Positions 57,161-64,000 of a stretch of 64,000 nucleotides of DNA are shown in pieces. This DNA is from Turnera subulata (taxonomy: Eukaryota > Streptophyta > Magnoliopsida > Malpighiales > Passifloraceae), in the NCBI GenBank assembly GCA_028386065.3, contig JAKUCV010005492.1:1-64000 (forward strand), read 5' to 3'. The notes under the pieces are model-generated. The model worked only from the letters and a program-made list of their open reading frames with translations. It was not told the origin of the DNA and searched no databases. The translations under genes were made by a program, and so were the position numbers. Within the stretch, counting starts at the first letter, position 1, and every line of letters begins with the position of its first letter.

Positions 57161-58742
57161 TTGTGGCCTTAATTTTGGCTGTTTAGTGGAGCTACCACCC
57201 CTTCGATTTATCGTCGCCTTCAATCAAAGGGCTGAGGGGGGCAACTGTTTGTACCAGGCCCAAAATCATCTGCCTAACGGGGTTGGTCTGTTTGTTGCAG
57301 TCCATGTTTGGTTGTTGTGACCAATCCCACTTGTCGTTATGGCTCGTGATTGGTTGTTGTGATTAGACTCACCACTTATTGTGAGGGTCCATGATTGGAT
57401 GGGTGATTTGTGAGACCATGGAGATCAAGGGCCTCTACCAGTTTATTGATTGTTGTGTCGGTTTGTGGGGCATAGAGGTCAGTTATTCTTGGTCTTGCAT
57501 GTAATTGGGCAAGGTTGGGAGATCGGTCCGTGGGCCGTGGAGATCAATTGATCTTGGTCTCATGGGTGACCTGGCAAGGTTGGGAGATCGATCTGTAGGT
57601 CGTGGAGATCAGTTGATGTTGGTCTCTCAAGCGACTTGACAAGGTTGGGGGATCGATCTATGGGCCATAGAGATTAATTGATCTTGGTCTCGTGGATGAC
57701 TTCGCAGGGATTGGCTTTTTCTTCTCTTGGTGATTTCAAGTTTGAGTTTAACGGATTCTCGAGGAAGGTTTGAATTGAAATCTTGAAGGTTGAAGTCCTA
57801 AGGGATTTAGTTTGATCCTCGAGTTCAAGTTTGAAAGCGATTGTATTTTGAACTTGAATAAGATCTTAATTTTCTGTTGATTTCAAAGATTTGTTGATTT
57901 TAAACAATGTCTATATAAGGCTACTGACTACTCTTGTACGGGGTTCAAGACCAAAAACAATCAACTTATTATTATTCTCATTCAATTTCTATCTTTTATT
58001 TACTACACCTTAGTGTAGATTTATCATATCTTTTTAGTATAACTTAATTTAGTCTGGTTTACCAGAAAACACCAAAATCCAGTTTAAGGAAGCGCGACAC
58101 TGTCCGTTCGATCCTTCAGCGATCGGATCCGGTAGCCGAAGGTCGCTCGTTGTTCATTGTGCGAATAGTAACTAGGTAATTTTATTTTATAGAATATTGA
58201 CCAATATAAAATATATATTTTTCCGACGTGAACTAAATTAGAATTTCATTTATTAGTATTTTTTTTGTGTTTTCTGTTGGTTTAGTTTTGTATGCAAGCA
58301 TGACGTTCTCTTCTTGTTTTTTTTTTTGTTGGCTATGAGAGAATATAAGTTGGTAGACAATATTTACTTATAAAAATTTACATTTGAGAAAAGAATAATC
58401 TTTTGCTCAATATATGTTTGTTGATAGAAAAAATTAATTCTATGGCTTCATGCTCAAACTTTAATTGACGACATATAAAATTCTTCTTGAGAAAAAAATC
58501 AATCCTCAAGTATCAATCATCTTGCATTCCATGAAATTTCTCTAAAGTACTCCTATATTTTAATAGAATTCATAAAGTCTATTTTGATACACTAGACAAA
58601 GTAATCGGGAGTATTTTTGCTAAGCTATATGTGCACACATCACTAAAGTAATGGAATATTCGGGAAATATTAACAGTTTAAGATTTATATATTTAATACG
58701 CTGAGATTACCGAAAGTTAACATCTCATAATGCAATGTATAT
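57161..58742. other. Repeat-rich spacer with a possible promoter
   Basis: At 57400-57700 a unit of about 60-70 bases (TTGGGAGATCGATCTGTGG, TGGAGATCAnTTGATCTTGG) repeats about four times. A TATA-like CTATATAAGGC lies at 57911-57921 in a setting like an LTR promoter, but no LTR ends were found. From 58150 to 58742 AT-rich sequence shows nothing recognisable. Confidence 0.45.
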
Positions 58743-60167
58743 TGTGAGGACCTGAGTCAAAGGTTAGTTTGGCCTCCTCACCTATTTCTTATTCTTTCTT
58801 CTTGACCAACAATCCAACACCAATTGGAGCCGTCACCTATATTTTATTTTGGAAAAATCAAGGGAAAAACCATGGTCCTTCTTAGGCAACAAATCTTCTT
58901 CTTTCATAGGCAACAACAGAAGGAACTGATCTTTTAACGAGCTAGAGATGTTGGATTCGGGTATTCATCACGAGTGGTAAGGTGTTAGGCACCCATCCGT
59001 GTTGGGGTGAAATTTTGTGCAATTGGAAAATAAAATCATATGCCTTGTGAGTGTGTGCATAGTGTGTAGCAAATCACATAAACAAAACAATAAAAAAAAA
59101 TTTTAAAAAAAAAAGAAACTAAAATATAATTGGGCTTGAGTTTCCACCACTAGAAACTATCTATGTACCTTGGCAACCGGGTTCAAAGCCCACGTAGTTC
59201 TACATGGCATCGTACAACAATTACATCACTACAACAGCAACATATTAGCATCAATTCATAGCAACAACGACAAATAAAAAACGGATTAGAATTACCTCTT
59301 ATGGCCCTCCTCTAGCTCCAATAGTTGGATTGTCTTCTCCACCCACTCTTTTTGCCGCTTCTAAGCTCTATCTTTGGCTCCTTTTGTTCTACCCTTGTTG
59401 CCTCTTCTTGCTACTAATCACCATCAAAATCCTCCAGAATTTCTACTTATAAAAATATTTCTAGGCTTGGAGAAAAGAGATTCTCCAAGCACTCAAGCTT
59501 ATAGGGGGTGTGTGTAAAGAGAATTCTTGGTCATTTGGGAAGCTCTATTTATAGAGTTCTTGGGGGGTATAGAGGTCGTGCACCTCTTAATCGTCAAGAT
59601 TCTAGCCAGAAATCTTGGTACCCCTTTTTTGTCTCTGATTTCCCCTAATTCCGGCCTGACTTCATTTTAACACGTAATTAACCTCTTGTCAAACCAGAAA
59701 ACACTCTTTTCTTGATTCCTCCTAAACTTTCCATATATCATTAATACACTTAAACCCCACTTTTTATGCACTTTTTTACAAAAAAACACATTTACCATAG
59801 AAAGGATAATTTAATTCTGATTTTCGTAGAAATCAGAACTAAAATTAAGCTGCAAGTAAATGTGTTTAGGGGTCAATTATTCTTGGAAAGTCCATATTTT
59901 ATTAAGTTAAACTCTAAATGTATTTAACCCCAAAGTTAAATCATCTCAATAAAATTGGATCAAAGTACAAATAAAGTTCAAATTAATAAAATGTCATACT
60001 TTACAAATTCAAATTCTATAAGTCCAAATTAAAAAAATATTATACTTTGTTGATTCAAATTCTAAATATATTTCTAGCTCAAAATTAAATCATGTCATTA
60101 AATCATGGTTTAAAATACATCAAAACCTAAATTAATAAGATATGACTGGTCTATGTAGGTGTTCACA
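58743..60167 (-). repeat. Divergent Tat-type solo LTR
   Basis: Plus-strand ends are TGTGAGGACCTGAGTC and GTAGGTGTTCACA. It shares the whole order of blocks with the C LTRs: a GTTAGGCACCCATCC phrase, CCACCACTAGAAAC, CCGGGTTCAAAGCCCACG, CCCTCCTCTAGCTCC and TTCGTAGAAATCAGAACTAAA. A TATA box (CTATAAATAGAG on the minus strand) lies near 59548. The GGCGGTCAT cluster is absent. It is 1425 bp with no internal element sequence on either side; no clear target duplication. Confidence 0.72.
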
Positions 60168-61423
60168 CACATTAATGTAACTAAAGAAAAATATATGTCA
60201 AGCATAATAAGGTGGAAGAGAGTCGAGAAATGGTTGTGAATCAAGGAGAGACAAAACGATGCAATAATAAAAGGAGACCCACAAGCTTGACATAGCACAT
60301 GGCATTGCAATGGCTGCCACATCAACAGGTCCACCGCGAAAACTATTGCCATTAAGGAGGCATAAAGCCATCTTCGCGGTTATTTACTAGAAATTAATAA
60401 CTGTAAAAAAAATATATATATATCCTGCATTCGGTCTGTAAGAAAGAAACAATACAGGATGAAACAAATTGGTGTCTATATACTTTTCTTTCATCTAATG
60501 AACTGGGGGTATAATAAGACACAATCAATGTGATCATATAGTCATCATAATTTACCACTACCACTGTACGAGAAGTAAAACGAAATGACAGGGAGAATTG
60601 GTTTGATTGATTAATTACAATGTAAATAAAATGGAAGAAGTCCTAGTGTGGAAAATCAATTAACCAGATATATATTCTTCATAAAAATCATGCAAGCAAG
60701 AAAGAAAGCAGTGGTGATAAATATTTCTCTACTATCATAGACATACTGATCAAACTTCTGCTTCTGATGAACGGTAGATTACCGGCTTGCTCCCATTTTT
60801 TTGTATCTGACTCCACAAATTTCCTCTCTATAGCTTAACTAGGCTTCTGTTTTGCTTTCTTCTGTTTCTCTCTGACGACCATGATGATGATAATAAAGAT
60901 GCTGGCGACTTTATTTTGTATTCCTTAAATAAATCTCCTCGTTTTGCCTTGAAACGGACCTTTATTCAACAACAAATCAATAAATTGAAAGAAAAAGATA
61001 CCAGAGTGACGGGAATGCAAAAGGGTTTTCATCTTGACAATAATGAAGTGGATATGTATAGACGGAGGAGAAGAAAAAAGATAAGGGCAGGGAGAGATGA
61101 ACAAATAAGTTTATGGGGTGAAAGGAAAAAGGGAATGTATAATGTGAAATGAATAGCTAGGAAAGAAGGGAAAATGGAACTAAAATAAATGAGAAAAAAA
61201 AAAAGGGTTTAGGGGGAGGGGAGAAGAAACAAAAGGGCTAAGGGTTGTCAGGCTTTCCACTCAAATATTTGTTAGATATCTTTGTTTTCGGCTTCTGAAC
61301 AAATAGGTACATATGGTACATTGTGGGGCATGGGGCTCGGAGGGTGGATGGCAGGGTGCATCTATATATGATCCACGGGGACGGATGATGACGATGATGT
61401 GAATGAGGGTGTGGTGTTGTACG
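60168..61423. other. Spacer and probable 3' flank of the trihelix gene
   Basis: No transposon ends were recognised. Sequence near 61200-61423 is probably 3' untranslated region of the gene to the right. A weak plus-strand frame (60916-61152, Lys/Arg-rich) has no recognisable domain. Confidence 0.4.
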
Positions 61424-63662
61424 TTATTGAACCATGGCCAAAAAGGAGGGTGCCCCATTCCCTCCCCCATTAGAATTGGCGTTTGTGTTCTGCCTTTGAA
61501 ACTCTATCTTGTAAGCCATTTTCCTTTCCTCCTGTAGTTCTTCATCGTCGTCATCACCATCCTCTTCATCCTCATAATCATCTTCCTCGTCTTGGTCCAT
61601 GTTATCACTCTCACCTCCCTCCATCCTATGATCATAATCATCCACTCTTAACTGCTGCTGTTCCTGTTGGCCATGGGATTGAAATCCTTGCTGTTGTATC
61701 AACTCCTTGACGATGTCTTCTGGCTTCAATATGCAAGCAAGAATCAATAGGCATGAAACCAGAGTTAAGCAAACATTATTAATACATGTCATGATGGTGC
61801 CTTTTTCGTTTTTTTTTTTTTTTTTTTATGCATGGTGATTCATTATAGAGTAAGAAAATAAATAAATAAATAAAGGTTGTGGTAGCTTAAAAGAATAATT
61901 TACCTTCTTTGCTGATTGTACATTTCCTTCGATATTCTTGCTTTGGGACTGGGAAGAGGCATCAGTGCTCCCGCCCCTATCTGGGAGATTTGTGGAAGCG
62001 GGTGGATCCAGTTTCATGGCGGAGTCTTGGAGCGGTGGTTGTTGCTGTGGTTGCTGGAGGGTGGAAACTAAGGGGGCAGAGGGAGGATGATCGTGGGTGG
62101 TTCCTCCTCCTGCTGCTGTACTTCTACTAGTACTAGTGGCCCCGGCCCCAAGTACTTTTCTTCTGTAAAGGGCATCGAGTTCGTGAAAATAGGGGCAGGT
62201 CTTGGCATCTTCCGGGCGTTTCTTGCTGCTCTCCTTAACCTTCTTGAAGTACTTGTTGATATTCTCCCATTTCTCCTTGCACCTCTTGGCACTCCTGTTG
62301 TATCCCATCCGCTGCATACCGGCAGAGATCTCTTCCCAGAGTGGACCCTTGGGCCCCGCCTCTTGGTATCTTGACTCCAGCCCGCTCCTCAGCTTTATCA
62401 ATGCAAGCACTTCCACTTTTGGCCATCTCGAAGAAGACGAAGCAGCAGCTGCCTCTAGGCTTCCCCCGCTGCCTCCTACCACCACTACTCCCTGTTGCGG
62501 CGGCGGCGTATGTTCTGGTGCCGCTAAAACTATTTCCGATGAAATGGGCGTTTGATGAACTTGAAGCTGCTGCTGCTGCTGCCGGGGTATTTGGGGTGGT
62601 GGTGTTGACTGCGGCTGTGGCGGGGATGGTTGTGGCGCTGATGGAATCTGTGATGGATGCGTTGTGACGGTGATTAATGGTTGTTGCTGCGGTTGTGGTG
62701 GGGACGGTGTTGGGATTGCTGTAACTGTTACCGCGGTGGAAGGTAGGTGGATGGTCTGACCAGTAATTTTTTGGAGGAAGGAAACAATAGCAGCGTCTCT
62801 ATTGGCAGAAACGGCACGCTCTTGAGCCATCAGTTCATGCTCACGACTGAGTCTAGCCATCTCTTGCCTCTTCCAGGCTTCCTCTCTGATCATCCTGTCT
62901 TGTTCTCTCTTCTCAATCGCCTCCAAGAACCTCTGTTGCATCGCCTCTTGCTTCTGCATGACCTGTTTCATTAGCCCTTCAAAGAATTCCATCATCCGCC
63001 GCGTCTCCCCCTTATTTGACGACGACGATGACTGCCTCTTACGTTTCCGGCTAGTACCCGCGGCCATGCTCGGCGGTGGCCGTCCTTCCATCTCTTCATC
63101 GTCGTCATCCTCATCGTCATCTTCCGAGCTCCGAGAAGAAGGATAGCCGTCCGAGGAGAAGCTGATCCCGGCAGAAGCTGCTGGCGGGGCAATACGGGTG
63201 CCAAAGTCCGCAGGGAACAAAGAGGAAGAAGCCACGCCCATGTTAGCGGCTGAGGTAGGAGGAGGAGGTTGAGGTTGATGGTGGGGAGGTGGTGGTGGGA
63301 TTCTAACAGAAGCCGACATGGGCAAAGGAATGCCAACAGAAACCGGAGCAACATCCAGAGTAGTACTAGTAGTGGTAGTGGTGGTAGTGGTGGTGGTGGT
63401 GGGGGCTGTTGTGGTGGGTGCAGTCATCGGGTGCAGGTGGGGCGGTGCAGCTGCTGACACGTTAACATCGCTCGCCGGCGCACCACCCATCAGCGCACCG
63501 CTGGTGTTATGCAAGGCCTCCAGTTGGCTGAAAAACCTGTAACTTTTGCCATCCTGACGGCCAGCCCGTCCTTCTTTCGTTCGCTTGTAGTATTTGTGAA
63601 CGTTCTCGAATTTCTCCTTGCATTTTTTGGCACTTCTCTTGTATCCCATCTCCGCTAGCTTT
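61424..63662 (-). CDS. GTL1/GT-2-like trihelix transcription factor, 5' exon outside window
   Basis: Nuclear DNA-binding protein of the GT-2 class with two trihelix domains. Exon 2 (63662-61904) opens after a GCACAG acceptor inside the first trihelix: KLAEMGYKRSAKKCKEKF, then HKYYKRTKEGRAGR and SYRFFSQLEALH. A Thr/Pro-rich linker follows, then an acidic patch, a basic RKRKR nuclear signal (about residue 200) and the central helix EFFEGLMKQVMQKQEAMQQR to about 300. P/Q-rich sequence leads to the second trihelix near 410-500 (RWPKVEVLALIKLRS, GPLWEEISAGMQRMGYNRSA, CPYFHELDALYRRK). A GTAAAT donor joins exon 3 (61723-61424): PEDIVKELIQQQG, an Asp/Glu run and MAYKIEFQRQ, as in GTL1-type C-termini. 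Arabidopsis relatives repress growth and endoreduplication genes. The start of the first trihelix must lie right of 64000. All seen frames are intact. Confidence 0.92.
61724..61903 (-). other. Intron between trihelix-gene exons 2 and 3
   Basis: Minus-strand GTAAATTATT at 61903 and GCATATTGAAG ending at 61724 give a 180-base intron. It joins codons in frame (SAKK to PEDIVKE). It contains a 20-base A run (61812-61831 as T on the plus strand). Confidence 0.88.
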
Positions 63663-64000
63663 CTGTGCCATATTGCAGGGTCATATTATTTTATTAGCGC
63701 ATACATCGTAAGACTACTATTTTTTGCAAAGGATAAAACAAAAGGAGTCACACCCCCTGACGCACATATAGCCGTTTTCTTGTATATATTATTAAAAAAA
63801 AAAATTCCTCTCCCATCTTAATCTAATTCTTGTCAAAAGAAAGAAAAGAAAACAATGGAGATGATGATCTGATGAAGCTAATTAGCTCTCTCCCTCACTT
63901 TCACAGCCCTAGGCCCACTTATTGCTTCTGGTTCTCTCCCTCCCTCCCATTCCTCCCTCCCATAAGTGAATTATCTAATCCTGTTAGTATAATAAGTGTA
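63663..64000 (-). other. Part of the first intron of the trihelix gene
   Basis: The acceptor GGCACAG ends at 63663. No sequence resembling the start of a trihelix domain (RWPRQETLALLxI type) is found up to 64000, so the donor and exon 1 lie beyond. CT-rich tracts and an A run (63793-63804) are present. Confidence 0.7.

Noticed and set aside
54681..58742. A complete fourth Tat element between the LTR fragment and the solo LTR
   Set aside because: No primer site, polypurine tract, PMD exon or unknown ORF was found between them; kept only as a possibility in the findings.
58735..60180. ATGTA on both sides of the solo LTR as target duplication
   Set aside because: Using it would give the LTR TA...TA ends rather than TG...CA, so the match is probably chance.
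61909..63542. Several plus-strand frames of 70-117 codons across the trihelix gene
   Set aside because: They are antisense to conserved trihelix and coiled-coil coding sequence and show no domain of their own.

Overview
This window is nuclear DNA from a flowering plant, probably a eudicot. Spliced genes, Ty1/copia and Ty3/gypsy LTR retrotransposons, TRIMs, tRNA-derived SINEs, a CACTA transposon and a trihelix transcription-factor gene of the plant-only GT-2/GTL1 class support this. Species cannot be named from sequence alone. Only one convincing host gene is present: a GTL1-like trihelix gene on the minus strand at the right edge (61.4-63.7 kb), whose first exon lies beyond the window. Nearly everything else is nested, decayed mobile DNA.

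Layout. 1-1655: the 5' end of a minus-strand copia element. 1656-13665: Tat-type Ty3 element A (plus strand), carrying an antisense plant-mobile-domain (PMD) gene. Its 3' LTR is split by a 3991-bp CACTA element (9162-13152) that contains pieces of an ARGONAUTE1-like gene. 13690-18702: Tat-type element B (minus), cut by a 3.1-kb chromovirus-like solo LTR (18703-21848). 21849-22148: a large SINE-like inverted repeat. 22149-25364: mostly unassigned spacer. 25365-27891: a compact copia element with only a gag-like ORF. 27892-44410: a SIRE-like copia element on the minus strand, split by Tat-type element C (33815-43078, target duplication CCTAT). 44.4-47.5 kb: LINE-like, GRF-zinc-finger-like, TRIM and SINE remnants. 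47461-54680: a TRIM split by a 6.7-kb SIRE-like element (47719-54457, target duplication CTTAC) that has gag and a late 'plant transposon protein' ORF but no polymerase. 54.7-60.2 kb: Tat LTR pieces, a Mutator-like MITE and tandem repeats.

The main system is a family of three non-autonomous Tat-type elements (A, B, C). Each has an antisense PMD gene with the same exon structure, a copy-specific tandem-repeat block next to the 3' LTR, and, in A and C, an unknown sense-strand ORF. An inverted GGCGGTCAT/ATGACCGCC motif cluster lies ahead of the antisense PMD gene in all three copies, and also in the LTR promoter region of A and C. The second notable object is the CACTA element with an exon-intron fragment of an AGO1-like gene covering part of the MID domain plus a PIWI-domain piece. 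All recognised element genes except the compact copia gag carry stops, frameshifts or damaged splice sites. The window is therefore mainly a record of nested insertions beside one regulatory gene.
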